Notes: generated from the sequence alone by a model not told the origin. Shown: positions 33,751-43,290, counted from the stretch's first letter. The stretch is 64,000 nucleotides of DNA from a bacterium (GCA_017536545.1 JAFXHF010000016.1:124001-188000); one strand, 5' to 3'. Translations and numbers: made by a program.

Positions 33751-34562
33751 GCACTGACTAACTTTGGATTACTATCAAGACTTGTAGGAATATTAAATCC
33801 AAATATGCAAGTTCCGTCATCAAAACTTTTTGCATAGATATTACCTTCGTGTAATTCGATAATTCTTTTTGCTAAATATAATCCCAAGCCATTTCCAGTT
33901 TTGTTATACTTTGCAAATTGAGTCTTTTGATACCTGTCAAATATTGTTTTTAATTCTTTTTCTGGAATTTGTTTACTAACGTTTTTTATGAAAATTTCTA
34001 ATGAATTATTATAAATTTTTAAATTGATACTTATTATTGTGTTGTCAAACCCGTATGTAATAGCATTTGTTAATAGGTTCGCTAATACTCTTTTAATTTG
34101 TAATTTGTCAGCATTGATGATGTAGTGAGCACATTCTTTCCTAAATTCTACTTTTTGATGATTATGTACATATAGGCTTTTTAATTCTTCGCTTATTTCT
34201 TCTACAAGCTCAATTATGTCAAAATCTTTCTTTTGTAGGTGAACTTCACCATTGTCATGGGTGTATGTATCCATAATTGTGCCAATTAAATCGGACATAT
34301 ATTTGCAAGATTTGTGAGTCAAGCTAATCATTTCTCTTTGTTCTGAATTTAATCTTCCAAAAGTTTCGTTATTTAGCATCTGTAATGTGCTAAGTTGTGC
34401 GTTTGTTGGGGTTTTTAAATCATGAACCAAGTTGGCTAAAAATGACTGTTTTAGTTTTTCGTGTTCTTGTTCTTTTTTTATATTATGGCTGAGTGATATG
34501 TTTTTTATCATTAGATAAATTACTGCTACTAATAATATGGCTATTGCTAAATTTAAATTCAA
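33747..34562 (-). CDS. Small sensor histidine kinase without a sensor domain
   Basis: This 271-aa kinase has one N-terminal membrane helix (LAIAILLVAVIYLMI), a short coiled linker, the HisKA box LANLVHDLKTPTNAQL with the phosphorylated His, and the HATPase motifs NLLTNAITYGFDN and GNGLGLYLAKRII. There is no extracytoplasmic sensor and no adjacent response regulator, so it is an orphan. I take TTG as the start because GAGG lies about 7 bases upstream and no ATG fits. It overlaps the convergent gene by 4 bases. Confidence 0.88.
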   Translation of the reverse strand: MNLNLAIAILLVAVIYLMIKNISLSHNIKKEQEHEKLKQSFLANLVHDLKTPTNAQLSTLQMLNNETFGRLNSEQREMISLTHKSCKYMSDLIGTIMDTYTHDNGEVHLQKKDFDIIELVEEISEELKSLYVHNHQKVEFRKECAHYIINADKLQIKRVLANLLTNAITYGFDNTIISINLKIYNNSLEIFIKNVSKQIPEKELKTIFDRYQKTQFAKYNKTGNGLGLYLAKRIIELHEGNIYAKSFDDGTCIFGFNIPTSLDSNPKLVSA

Positions 34563-34660
34563 TGTAAATCCTCTTGTTTCTTCTTATTGTATTGTAGTGG
34601 ATGTTATTTATTATGGATATTACCCAATTGGGTGATGCTTTTTGATAAATATATACAATA

Positions 34661-34690
34661 AAAAATCCCCTCTTTATTGAAGGGATTTTT
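34661..34690. terminator. Terminator of the 97-aa tagged protein gene
   Basis: AAAAATCCC and GGGATTTTT form a 9-bp stem around a 12-base loop. It has T-runs in both directions and sits about 90 bases downstream of the minus-strand gene. Confidence 0.7.
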
Positions 34691-34780
34691 ATTAAATGTC
34701 TAACCTCCGCAATCGGGGTAAGTTTGCATTGGTCATATTGTGGGGTAAATGAAAAGAGTTAAGTCTTTCAATTTTTATCA

Positions 34781-35074
34781 CTATGCCATGTATGGTAAGT
34801 GAATGTATGTTGATTCGGTTTGGGTAGTACGTCTTTTTGGCGTACATAGTATATTATAAGCCTTTACAATGTTGTAACCTAAAGCTTTGATAGGGTTAGT
34901 TTGAACCATATCAGCTTTTTTAGTTTCGTGTAAGTCTTTTTCGAAGTTGATTCTAGCGTTAGCATTTCTGTCTAATGACATAACTCCAACTTTAGAATTT
35001 TGATTATTTCTTTTAGTTTCACCGAATGAAACTTTATTGTATGTATTTAATTTTACTGGACTAATTGTTAACAT
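34781..35074 (-). CDS. Small protein with VSFGE tag
   Basis: This 97-aa protein starts at the ATG with a near-perfect ribosome binding site (AAAGGAGGT, 7 bases away); an upstream start at 35158 is rejected for that reason. VSFG lies at residues 15-18 of MLTISPVKLNTYNKVSFGE. The rest is polar and basic, with LGYNIVKAYNILCTPKRR near the end, and no membrane helix. Strong promoter and ribosome binding site suggest high expression. Function is unknown. Confidence 0.75.
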   Translation of the reverse strand: MLTISPVKLNTYNKVSFGETKRNNQNSKVGVMSLDRNANARINFEKDLHETKKADMVQTNPIKALGYNIVKAYNILCTPKRRTTQTESTYIHLPYMA

Positions 35075-35097
35075 TTGAGTTACCTCCTTTGTTATTA

Positions 35098-35131
35098 AGT
35101 GTTCATTTAACACTTCATCTAACACTTTCAC
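35098..35131 (-). repeat. Iterated AAGTGTT sites in the leader of the tagged protein gene
   Basis: Read on the minus strand, AAGTGTT occurs twice at 12-base spacing and is followed by AACACTT in inverted orientation. It overlaps the predicted transcription start. An operator or RNA hairpin is possible. Confidence 0.45.
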
Positions 35132-35158
35132 TATAAACCATAGAAATTTTTTTGTCAA
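35130..35158 (-). promoter_or_regulatory. Strong promoter of the 97-aa tagged protein gene
   Basis: On the minus strand TTGACA (35153-35158), 17 bases, TATAGT (35130-35135). The -35 is a perfect match. Confidence 0.8.
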
Positions 35159-35527
35159 CCCCTATTGTGAACTTTTGTAAACGAGTCTATAACCCAAGTA
35201 ATATAAGTGTTTTGGCATAAAGTGTAAAAAATGCACTTATTACAATGTTTTCCAGTATATGGGAAATTTTTTATTTTAACTAAATTTGTTTGATTTTTCG
35301 TATTAAAATCCCCCAAGTGGTTGATAAGACTGCACACCTGACTAATTGTTTGAGCTTTTTGCATGTTCTTTAATAAAATAAAATCTTTTTCATACTTCCA
35401 GCTATTCTTAATTCCAACGAGGACGATTAGTCCTCTTTTTTTTTTATTAATTTGTATCTAAAAAAGCTGTAAAATCTGACTTTTTATTGAAAAGATAAAG
35501 AAAATATAAAGATTGTAAACAATACAC

Positions 35528-35556
35528 TTGATTTCAATTAATATTTAAAGTACAAT
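35528..35556 (+). promoter_or_regulatory. adhE promoter
   Basis: TTGATT, 17 bases, TACAAT at 35551-35556. The predicted start falls inside the Rex operator. Confidence 0.65.
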
Positions 35557-35560
35557 GTAA

Positions 35561-35578
35561 TTGTGAAAAAATTCACAA
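35561..35578 (+). promoter_or_regulatory. Rex (NADH-sensing repressor) operator upstream of adhE
   Basis: TTGTGAA-AAAA-TTCACAA is a perfect 7-4-7 palindrome identical to the known Rex consensus TTGTGAANNNNTTCACAA. It covers the predicted adhE transcription start. Rex leaves DNA when NADH rises, so adhE would be induced to reoxidise NADH. The rex gene itself is not in the window. Confidence 0.8.
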
Positions 35579-35644
35579 ATTATACAAGAGGTATTTATAT
35601 TAGATAATAATAAGAAATGCTGTGTTATAAAAAGGAGAAAAAAT

Positions 35645-38329
35645 ATGACAACAAAAAGCAAAAAGAATGTTGAAAACTTAGAGAAAGCTTTAACAAAGTC
35701 TACTCTAGTTGACAGTGCTGAGCAATTAGAATTACTTATTGAAAGAGTAAAAAAAGCTCAAAAACTTTATTCAACTTTCTCTCAAGAAAAAGTTGATGCA
35801 ATTTTCAAAGCTGCTGCAACTGCTGCAGACAAAGCTCGTATTCCTCTAGCTAGAATGGCTGTTGAAGAAACTGGCATGGGTATTTTAGAAGATAAAATTA
35901 TTAAAAACCACTATGCTTCAGAATATATTTACAACAAACACAAAAATGCTAAAACTTGTGGAATTATCAAAGAAGATAAAACAAATGGTACAAAAATCGT
36001 TGCTGAACCTTTGGGTATTTTGGCAGGTATTATTCCTACAACAAACCCAACTTCAACTGCAATTTTCAAATCATTAATTGCTTTAAAAACAAGAAACGCA
36101 ATCATCTTCTCACCACACCCAAGAGCTATGAAATGTACAATTGCTGCTGCTAAATTAGTTTTAGAAGCTGCAGTTAAAGCTGGTGCTCCAGAAGATATTA
36201 TTGGTTGGATCGATGTTCCATCTATTGAGTTATCAAGCCAATTAATGAAACACCCTAACATTGACTGTATCTTGGCTACAGGTGGTCCAGGCATGGTTAA
36301 AGCTGCTTATTCATCAGGAAACCCAGCATTAGGTGTTGGTCCTGGTAACACTTCAGTAGTTATTGACGAAACAGCTGATATTAAAATGGCAGTTTCTTCA
36401 ATTCTTATGTCAAAAACTTTCGATAATGGTATGATTTGTGCTTCTGAACAAGCGGTTATCATTGTTGATAGTATTTATGAAGAAGTTAAAAAAGAATTCG
36501 AATACAGAGGTGCATACTTAGTATCTAAAGCTGAACAACAAAAAATGATCGATCTTCCATTTATCGATCCAAAACGTGGTACAGCTCACCCTGATATCGT
36601 TGGTCAAACAGCTCATACTATTGCTAAACTTTCTGGTTTTGATGTTCCAGAAAATGCTAAAGTTCTTTTAGCTGAAAGACCATGTGTAGATTGGGAAGAT
36701 CCATTCTCAAGAGAAAAATTATCACCAATTCTTTCTATGTACAGAGCTAAAAACTATGAAGAAGCTACAGATATGGCTTATGAAATGGTTTCAAAAGGTG
36801 GTGCAGGTCACACTTCAGTTCTTTACACAGACGCTAGAACTCAAGAAAGAATTAACCACTTCTCAGAAAAAATGCCAGCATGCAGAGTGTTAATTAACTC
36901 TCCATCATCACAAGGTGGTATTGGTGACTTATACAACTTCAAATTAGAACCATCATTAACATTAGGTTGTGGTTCTTGGGGTAAAAACGCAGTTTCTGGT
37001 AACGTAGGCGTTGAAAACTTATTAAACTACAAAACAGTAGCTGAAAGGAGAGAAAACATGTTATGGTTTAAGGTTCCTCAAAAAATCTACTTCAAACGTG
37101 GTGCTATCGATTTAGCTCTTCGTGAATTAGAAGGTAAAAAACGTGCATTTATCGTAACAGACAGATTCCTATTCAACTCTGGTGCGGTTTACAGCGTAAC
37201 AAATATTTTAGATGAAATCGGTATTGACTATCAAATCTTCTTTGATGTTAAACCAGATCCAACTCTATCTACAATTAACCAAGCTATGGAAATTATCAGA
37301 CCATACGAACCTGATGTTATCATTTCATTAGGTGGTGGTTCTCCAATGGACGCAGCTAAAATTATGTGGTTAATGTATGAACAACCAGAAACAAACTTCG
37401 AAGATATCTCTATGAGATTTATGGATATCAGAAAAAGAATTTGTTCAATTCCTGAACTTGGTAAAAAAGCTACAATGGTTGCTATCCCAACAACTTCAGG
37501 TACTGGTTCAGAAGTTACTCCATTCGCAATTATTACTGATGATGAAACTCACGTTAAATATGCGATTGCAGATTATGCTTTAACACCAAATATGGCTATC
37601 GTTGACCCTAACTTTGTTGATGGCATGCCAAAAGGCTTAACAGCAGCATCAGGTATTGACGCTTTAGTTCACTCAATTGAAGCTTATGTATCTTGTATGG
37701 CTACTAACTTCACTAACTCAAATGCTTTAGAAGCAACTAAGTTAGTATTCAAATACTTAGAAAGATCATACTCTGAAGGTGCTAACGATCCTATCGCTAG
37801 AGAAAAAATGCACTATGCAGCAACTATCGCTGGTATGGCATTTGCTAACTCATTCTTAGGATTATGCCACTCTATGGCTCACAAATTAGGTGCTATGTTC
37901 AACGTACCTCACGGTGTTGCTAACGCATTGTTAATTAGACAAATCATCAAATACAACGCTATTGATTGTCCTAAAAAACAAGCAACATTCCCTCAATACA
38001 AGTTCCCTAATGCGAAGGCTAAATATGGTCAAATCGCTGATAACTTAGGTTTGGGCGGAAAATCTGATGATGAAAAAGTTGAATTGTTAATTTCATCAGT
38101 TGATTCATTAATGAAAAACTTAAATCTTCCAAATTCTATCAAAGACTTTGGTGTAACTGAAGAACAATTCTACGCTAAATTAGATGAAATGGTTGAATTG
38201 GCATTTGACGACCAATGTACAGGTGCAAACCCAGTATATCCAATCATGTCAGATATGAAACAAATCTACATCGACGCTTTTGAAGGTGTTGTAAGAGATT
38301 ACTATTCATCAGCTAAAAAATCAAAATAG
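35645..38329 (+). CDS. adhE: Bifunctional acetaldehyde-CoA / alcohol dehydrogenase
   Basis: This 894-aa protein reduces acetyl-CoA to ethanol with 2 NADH. Residues 1-450 are the aldehyde dehydrogenase half (PTTNPTSTAIFKSL, GGPGMVKAAYSSG, catalytic Cys in NGMICASEQ). Residues 470-890 are the iron alcohol dehydrogenase half (GGGSPMDAAKIMW, PTTSGTGSEVTPF, and the iron ligands in CHSMAHKLGAMFNVPHG). Length matches AdhE, which forms spirosome filaments. AAAGGAG precedes the ATG. It has its own promoter and terminator with predicted Rex control. Confidence 0.97.
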   Translation: MTTKSKKNVENLEKALTKSTLVDSAEQLELLIERVKKAQKLYSTFSQEKVDAIFKAAATAADKARIPLARMAVEETGMGILEDKIIKNHYASEYIYNKHKNAKTCGIIKEDKTNGTKIVAEPLGILAGIIPTTNPTSTAIFKSLIALKTRNAIIFSPHPRAMKCTIAAAKLVLEAAVKAGAPEDIIGWIDVPSIELSSQLMKHPNIDCILATGGPGMVKAAYSSGNPALGVGPGNTSVVIDETADIKMAVSSILMSKTFDNGMICASEQAVIIVDSIYEEVKKEFEYRGAYLVSKAEQQKMIDLPFIDPKRGTAHPDIVGQTAHTIAKLSGFDVPENAKVLLAERPCVDWEDPFSREKLSPILSMYRAKNYEEATDMAYEMVSKGGAGHTSVLYTDARTQERINHFSEKMPACRVLINSPSSQGGIGDLYNFKLEPSLTLGCGSWGKNAVSGNVGVENLLNYKTVAERRENMLWFKVPQKIYFKRGAIDLALRELEGKKRAFIVTDRFLFNSGAVYSVTNILDEIGIDYQIFFDVKPDPTLSTINQAMEIIRPYEPDVIISLGGGSPMDAAKIMWLMYEQPETNFEDISMRFMDIRKRICSIPELGKKATMVAIPTTSGTGSEVTPFAIITDDETHVKYAIADYALTPNMAIVDPNFVDGMPKGLTAASGIDALVHSIEAYVSCMATNFTNSNALEATKLVFKYLERSYSEGANDPIAREKMHYAATIAGMAFANSFLGLCHSMAHKLGAMFNVPHGVANALLIRQIIKYNAIDCPKKQATFPQYKFPNAKAKYGQIADNLGLGGKSDDEKVELLISSVDSLMKNLNLPNSIKDFGVTEEQFYAKLDEMVELAFDDQCTGANPVYPIMSDMKQIYIDAFEGVVRDYYSSAKKSK

Positions 38330-38344
38330 TTTTTGATTATAAAT

Positions 38345-38376
38345 AAAAAAGACTGGTAGAAATACCAGTCTTTTTT
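38345..38376. terminator. Bidirectional terminator after adhE
   Basis: AAAAAAGACTGGTA and TACCAGTCTTTTTT form a 14-bp perfect stem with a 4-base loop. It also covers the end of the convergent 1161-aa gene. Confidence 0.92.
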
Positions 38377-41300
38377 ATGCTTTGCCTCCAGATGATGCTG
38401 ATACCGCTTGAACTTTTTTCATTTTCTTCTTAGATTCAATGATGCTTTCAGTATTAAATCTTGAAAGTTTTCTATCTGCTTTATCATCTGTTAATGTTGA
38501 TTCTATTACATTTGCGTTTGCAGAAGCTGATGCTGAAAGTTGAGTAATTGATGCTAAAAATTCATTTTCTTCTTGTTCTACAGCTTGAGGTTGTTCTGTT
38601 TCTGCAATTGTTTCTGGTTCCTCTGTTGTAGGATCTGAAGTTTCATCAGTAATTTCTTCACCATTTAATTCATCTTCGCTTATTCCAGCTTTTTCTTCTA
38701 ATTCCTCATTTTGTTCATTTGCTTCTTCTAGGACTTCATCAGAGTCGTTAGATACTGCTCGAGTTATAGCATTTGCTACAATACCAGTTGAACCAGTTGC
38801 TGCTGCGACTGTACCTGTACCGATTTCTGCTAAACCTTTAGATAATAATATTTCGCCTGCAAGAAGTTGGGTTACTCCTATACCGTAAGTAAATGGGTTA
38901 GACATTAATATCATACCTGATAGCATTAAACCTGTACCTGTGTATGAGTTTAATACCCCAACACCAGTTGTTCCGATCCCAACGGCCATTGTTTTAGCGG
39001 AAACGTCTAGTTGGTTTGAAATTGTTTTATTAAGGGCTGGTAATTCTTGGTCCATTATTTTTGTATTGTTTCTAAATTTAGCTAATTTTTGCACACTTTC
39101 AGAAACTGTTTTATCAGCACTTGCAGTTGAAGTTTCATCTCTTTGAATTGTTGAATCAAGTTGTGTTGATAGATTTACCATTTTATCTTGAGCTGTAAGT
39201 ACTTGATCTTCTGTTTGTGCTGTTTGAGCATCATTCTGGGCTAAAGCGTGTTGAGCTGAAATCGCTTCAGATTCTGCTAAATTTGCTTGGTGTTGAACAG
39301 CTGCCTTTGCTGTTTCTTTATCAATATTTTTAATTAAAGTTTTGCTTTCTTTTGTTTGGACTTCAACATTTCTGCTTAATTGGTGCATTTGTCTTTCTTC
39401 TTTAACCATATCAGCAGTAGTTTTAACTGTTGTTGCTGTCGCATTGATGGCATTAGGTGCACTGAATTCCATATCTACGGAAGGTTGTTTTTCTTGTGCT
39501 TTTTGTTGAGTTTGGTTTGCTGTAGTTTCTTCTTGTTCTCCGTTTTCTGGATTTGTTTCAGGGTTTTCGCCTTCAGTGTTTTCAACTTCTGTATTTTCAT
39601 TAGTTTCAGGATTTTGTTCAATTTCAGGAGTTTCAGCTAGATTTTCTTCTGCTGGAGTTGTTTGGTCGGTTTCAGTTGTAGTTTCGATTGTTTCATCTGA
39701 GATTTTTGTTTCTTCACTTTGAGTTGAAGTTTCTTGAGTTTCTGTTGAGTCTTGTGTTGCTTCACCTGATTTAGTTTCACCAACAGGATTTTCTTCTCCA
39801 ATACTTTGAGAAGCCTCTTTGATTTCTTGGTTATTGAATTTATAAACTTGTTCAGCTTCTTTTAGAGTAGAAGTTGCATCTTTGTTTGTATCTGTGGCTA
39901 CTGCAGATGCAATATTACCTGCTAAGCCTGTACCCATTGCAATAGTACCGTATGCAATTTCATTTTGTCCAAGAAGTTGTAATTCTATTCCTAGGATTGT
40001 TAAGGCAACCCCTTGGCTAAATGTTGGTGGGAATGGAATTAGTGACAAACCTGTTGAATATAATGAAGTACCAAGTGCGGTATCTACAAACCCTTTTGCA
40101 ACTGTTCCTGTTCCGATAGCAATTGTCTTATCTGAAACGTTTTCGTTGTTTTTATTTCTTGTTTCAAGGTTGTTATTATGACCTTGTAATGTTTTTGCTA
40201 GTTTTTCACCTTTTAATGTTGTTGTTGCACTTTTTGCAGTTGCTTTTTTAACTAAATCTTTGAATGATTTAGTTTCATTTTGAGTTTGGGCTAATTCGTT
40301 AGTTAAAGCTTGTTTTTGAACTGTTTTTTCATCTGTTGGTTGTTCTGAATTTTCAACAGGAATTTGTTCTTCCGCTCTAGTTTTTTGAGTTTTTGCGGCA
40401 GGAGCTTTTTCTCCAAGAGCTTCTAGTTCTGTTATTGTTTCTTCTTCTTTAGCTTGGTTTTCTGTAAGTTTTTCTTCAGCTTTAGTTTTTTCGCTTGATA
40501 ATTCTTTTGCATCTTTTTGTGCTGTTTTTAAATCAGTTTTTAATTGTTTATCAAATCTTGTAACATTGATATCTCTTGCGATTAGGTCATTTGTTGATAA
40601 TAGAGTTGTTGCTGTTGCAATAATTGAATTTGGTAATGAGAAGTTCATCATTACATCATAATTGCGAACTTTTGATTTAGGGTCTTGGTTTTCTTTGCCT
40701 GAGTTTTCACCATCTTTTTTGTTTTCGTTTTGGTCATCTTGAAGTTCCGCAGCACGAGTTGTGTAATCTGTTGCAAATTCTGTTAATTTTGCATTATCAC
40801 CGCTTGATAATTCTGCAGATAGGCTGTTAGAAAATTCTTCTAATTCACTACCTTTTTCAATGGCTAATTCTGAGATTTCTTCTCCTTTAACATCGTAAAG
40901 GGTATCTGAAGATTTACCATTGCCATCAAAAATTGCACCTTCAGTGGCTACTGGAAGTTGTGATTCGTTATAAGTTTTTTCATACTCACCTAATTCTTTA
41001 CCAGATTTGATTGTATCTCTAGCAAGAGTTAAGTTTTCGGAAATATCTTCGTTAAGTCCGTCTAATGATGATAAGAATGTTTCTAGTTCTTTACTGTTTT
41101 CTTGTATTTTATTTACTAATCCATTGTCTTTATCATTGAATTTTTTTGATAATTTTTTCAGTTTAAGTTCTTCGAATTTAGAAATTTTACCACTTTCTTT
41201 TTTCTCGCAAAGACGCTCATATTCTTGTTTATCTTTAGAGATTTCATCTAGCATTGCTTTGTAAAAAGAATTTTGTTTCTTTTGAATTTCTTCTGCTTTA

Positions 41301-41860
41301 TCAGCGTTAAGTTTAAATTCTTCAATGTTGATTGCTGCTTCTTCAAATGCAATTTCTGTTTTTGCGATATTTTGTTTAGCTTTTGTCTGAAGATTAGAAA
41401 GTTCATCTTGTGGGTCACCAGAAGCTTCTGTGGTATTATCCTCTAGAGCTGTTGCATCAGAAACCATAACATAATCAGTAACATCTGATTGTTGTTGAGC
41501 ATGAGCCCATTGCAAGATTTCTTCTGGGATTATATGGCCATTAGCTTCCATTGCAAGGATTTCTTCATAAGAATAGCCTGCCCATTCTACATCTTTAATT
41601 TCACATTTAACTACTCTTCTTTTGTGAATTTCTCTATTTGCAGCGATTAATTCTTGTAGTTCCAAGCTTTTTGCATAGTCCAAATAATAAGCATCAGAAT
41701 ACGCTGTTCCGTGCTTAGCTTTTAATTGTTTTGCTTTTTCAATCGCTTCTTCTGAATATTTAGCACAAAGGTCTTCATCTAGCGTCTGGCTAGATGCAGC
41801 AGATGAATATTTTACATATTCACTTTCTTTAATCTTAAATGTCCAATCACTATTAGCCAT
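38375..41860 (-). CDS. Giant acidic protein with duplicated glycine-rich hydrophobic modules
   Basis: I do not recognise this 1161-aa protein. After a 130-residue N-terminal domain and a coiled-coil region come two similar modules. Each begins with F-S-x-P-N-x-I-x-A-T-A-T-T, continues through a Gln/Glu/Lys-rich coiled coil, and ends in a glycine-rich hydrophobic block (KTIAIGTGTVAKGFVDTALG and KTMAVGIGTTGVGVLNSYTG). A long Glu/Thr/Asn linker separates the modules, and a third partial F/L-S-x-x-A start lies near the C-terminus. There is no signal peptide. The hydrophobic blocks could insert in a membrane or self-assemble. The function is unknown. Confidence 0.85.
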   Translation of the reverse strand: MANSDWTFKIKESEYVKYSSAASSQTLDEDLCAKYSEEAIEKAKQLKAKHGTAYSDAYYLDYAKSLELQELIAANREIHKRRVVKCEIKDVEWAGYSYEEILAMEANGHIIPEEILQWAHAQQQSDVTDYVMVSDATALEDNTTEASGDPQDELSNLQTKAKQNIAKTEIAFEEAAINIEEFKLNADKAEEIQKKQNSFYKAMLDEISKDKQEYERLCEKKESGKISKFEELKLKKLSKKFNDKDNGLVNKIQENSKELETFLSSLDGLNEDISENLTLARDTIKSGKELGEYEKTYNESQLPVATEGAIFDGNGKSSDTLYDVKGEEISELAIEKGSELEEFSNSLSAELSSGDNAKLTEFATDYTTRAAELQDDQNENKKDGENSGKENQDPKSKVRNYDVMMNFSLPNSIIATATTLLSTNDLIARDINVTRFDKQLKTDLKTAQKDAKELSSEKTKAEEKLTENQAKEEETITELEALGEKAPAAKTQKTRAEEQIPVENSEQPTDEKTVQKQALTNELAQTQNETKSFKDLVKKATAKSATTTLKGEKLAKTLQGHNNNLETRNKNNENVSDKTIAIGTGTVAKGFVDTALGTSLYSTGLSLIPFPPTFSQGVALTILGIELQLLGQNEIAYGTIAMGTGLAGNIASAVATDTNKDATSTLKEAEQVYKFNNQEIKEASQSIGEENPVGETKSGEATQDSTETQETSTQSEETKISDETIETTTETDQTTPAEENLAETPEIEQNPETNENTEVENTEGENPETNPENGEQEETTANQTQQKAQEKQPSVDMEFSAPNAINATATTVKTTADMVKEERQMHQLSRNVEVQTKESKTLIKNIDKETAKAAVQHQANLAESEAISAQHALAQNDAQTAQTEDQVLTAQDKMVNLSTQLDSTIQRDETSTASADKTVSESVQKLAKFRNNTKIMDQELPALNKTISNQLDVSAKTMAVGIGTTGVGVLNSYTGTGLMLSGMILMSNPFTYGIGVTQLLAGEILLSKGLAEIGTGTVAAATGSTGIVANAITRAVSNDSDEVLEEANEQNEELEEKAGISEDELNGEEITDETSDPTTEEPETIAETEQPQAVEQEENEFLASITQLSASASANANVIESTLTDDKADRKLSRFNTESIIESKKKMKKVQAVSASSGGKA

Positions 41861-42076
41861 AATACCTTTGTCCTTTTGATTTACTCACATGGATTATCGG
41901 TTTTTTTTGTTGAAACTTTAGGTATTGAGGACCTTTTTTTGATTAAATTTACAATTTGTTACATTGCTTTCGAAGTTGATTTTAATGGATAAAATACTTC
42001 TTTTTTGACTTTTATACCTGTTTGTAATAATCTCTTAATATGTTGTGATAACAATTACAACTTTTGGAATTCGGTT

Positions 42077-43273
42077 ATGATAAGAAAAATTTTTACAACT
42101 GCAATTATAATGGGAGTTTTGGCTGGTATTTCTGTACCAGAAACTTATGCTGCTGAAAAATTAACGAGAAAACAAAAAAAAGAAATAGCATTAATGGATA
42201 AGGCTAAGTCTAATTTTGAAAATCAACAGTATGATTTGGCAATCGAGTTCTACACAAGAGCTATTGAGGTTAATGCTGAAAATCCAGAATCTTATGCCAA
42301 ACGTGGTAATGCTAGATTCTTGATTGGTAATTATAAAGATGCAGTGATAGACTATACAAAAGCTATTGAGCTTGATCCAAAAAGAGAAAATCTTTATTAC
42401 AATCGAGGAATTGCAAAAGCTAACTTGAATTTGTACGAAGATGTTATAGAGGATTATACAAAAGAGTTAGAGCTCAATCCTGTTAACGTGAATGCATACT
42501 TAAATCGTGGTTCTACCCAAGTTTTAATGAAGCGTTATGATGAAGCGATTAAAGATTTTTCTATAGCGATAGGTTTGGATTCAAAAAATGAATTAGCTTA
42601 TTATAATCGAGGAATTGCAAAACGTTATAAAGGTGATTATAAAGGTGCAATTGAAGATTACACAAAAGTAATTGAACTAGATCCACAAAATGTTGATGCG
42701 TATAACAACCGTGGAGTTGCAAAGTATTATTCAAAAGATTATAGTGGTGCTGTTGCTGACTATACGAAAGTTTTAGAATTGGATAATTATTTTAAACAAG
42801 TTTATTATAATCGAGGAATTGCTAAATTAGGGTTGAAAAAATATGATGATGCGATTACTGATTTTAATAAAGAGCTAGAAATTAATCCAAAATCAGATTT
42901 AGCGTATTATGAAATTGGTATAGCGGAATCAAGATTGGATCATTATACATCTGCTATTGATGCTTTTACAAAAGCTATTGAATTGAACCCGAATAATGCT
43001 GAATACTACACTCAAAGAGGAGCATTGATTAGCCGTTCTGATGGCGATTTGCAAAAAGCAAAAGAGGATTTGATTAAGGCTATTGATTTGGATTCTAATG
43101 ATGCAGAAAAGTATTTAACCCGTGCAATTATTTTCTGTAAATTAAATATGTATTTACCTGCAATTGATGATTTGAATGTGGTTATCAAATTAGATGAAAA
43201 AAATACTCAAGCATATGACTTACGTTCTTATGCGATAAGTTCAATGAATGCAGAAGCTCAAAAAGTGAAATAA
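42077..43273 (+). CDS. Exported TPR-repeat protein
   Basis: This 398-aa protein begins at MIRKIFTTAIIMGVLAGISV, a signal peptide with likely cleavage after YAA. About ten 34-residue TPR units follow (NPESYAKRGNARFLIGNYKDAV and repeats of AYYNRGIAKxxxGDYKGAI). TPR arrays bind peptides or assemble complexes, here outside the cytoplasm. A reading frame from 42005 would mask the signal peptide, so I reject that start. The ribosome binding site is weak. A palindrome (42043-42060) precedes it. Confidence 0.85.
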   Translation: MIRKIFTTAIIMGVLAGISVPETYAAEKLTRKQKKEIALMDKAKSNFENQQYDLAIEFYTRAIEVNAENPESYAKRGNARFLIGNYKDAVIDYTKAIELDPKRENLYYNRGIAKANLNLYEDVIEDYTKELELNPVNVNAYLNRGSTQVLMKRYDEAIKDFSIAIGLDSKNELAYYNRGIAKRYKGDYKGAIEDYTKVIELDPQNVDAYNNRGVAKYYSKDYSGAVADYTKVLELDNYFKQVYYNRGIAKLGLKKYDDAITDFNKELEINPKSDLAYYEIGIAESRLDHYTSAIDAFTKAIELNPNNAEYYTQRGALISRSDGDLQKAKEDLIKAIDLDSNDAEKYLTRAIIFCKLNMYLPAIDDLNVVIKLDEKNTQAYDLRSYAISSMNAEAQKVK

Positions 43274-43290
43274 TTCCACTACTCGCATTA

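Larger units (their letters stand above)
35075..35644. other. 570-base intergenic control region
   Basis: This region holds the promoter and leader of the minus-strand tagged protein, a cluster of AAGTG/CACTT half-sites (35098-35245), a hairpin with an A/T-rich tail near 35420-35445, and the adhE promoter with a Rex operator. An open frame at 35155-35364 on the minus strand has no ribosome binding site and I do not accept it as a gene. Confidence 0.7.

Noticed and set aside
35155-35364. 69-aa minus-strand frame upstream of adhE
   Set aside because: No ribosome binding site, and it overlaps the promoter and half-site cluster of the tagged gene.
39380-39640. Plus-strand frame rich in Phe, Ser and Cys within the giant protein gene
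   Set aside because: It is antisense of the Glu/Thr-rich linker; composition alone explains it.
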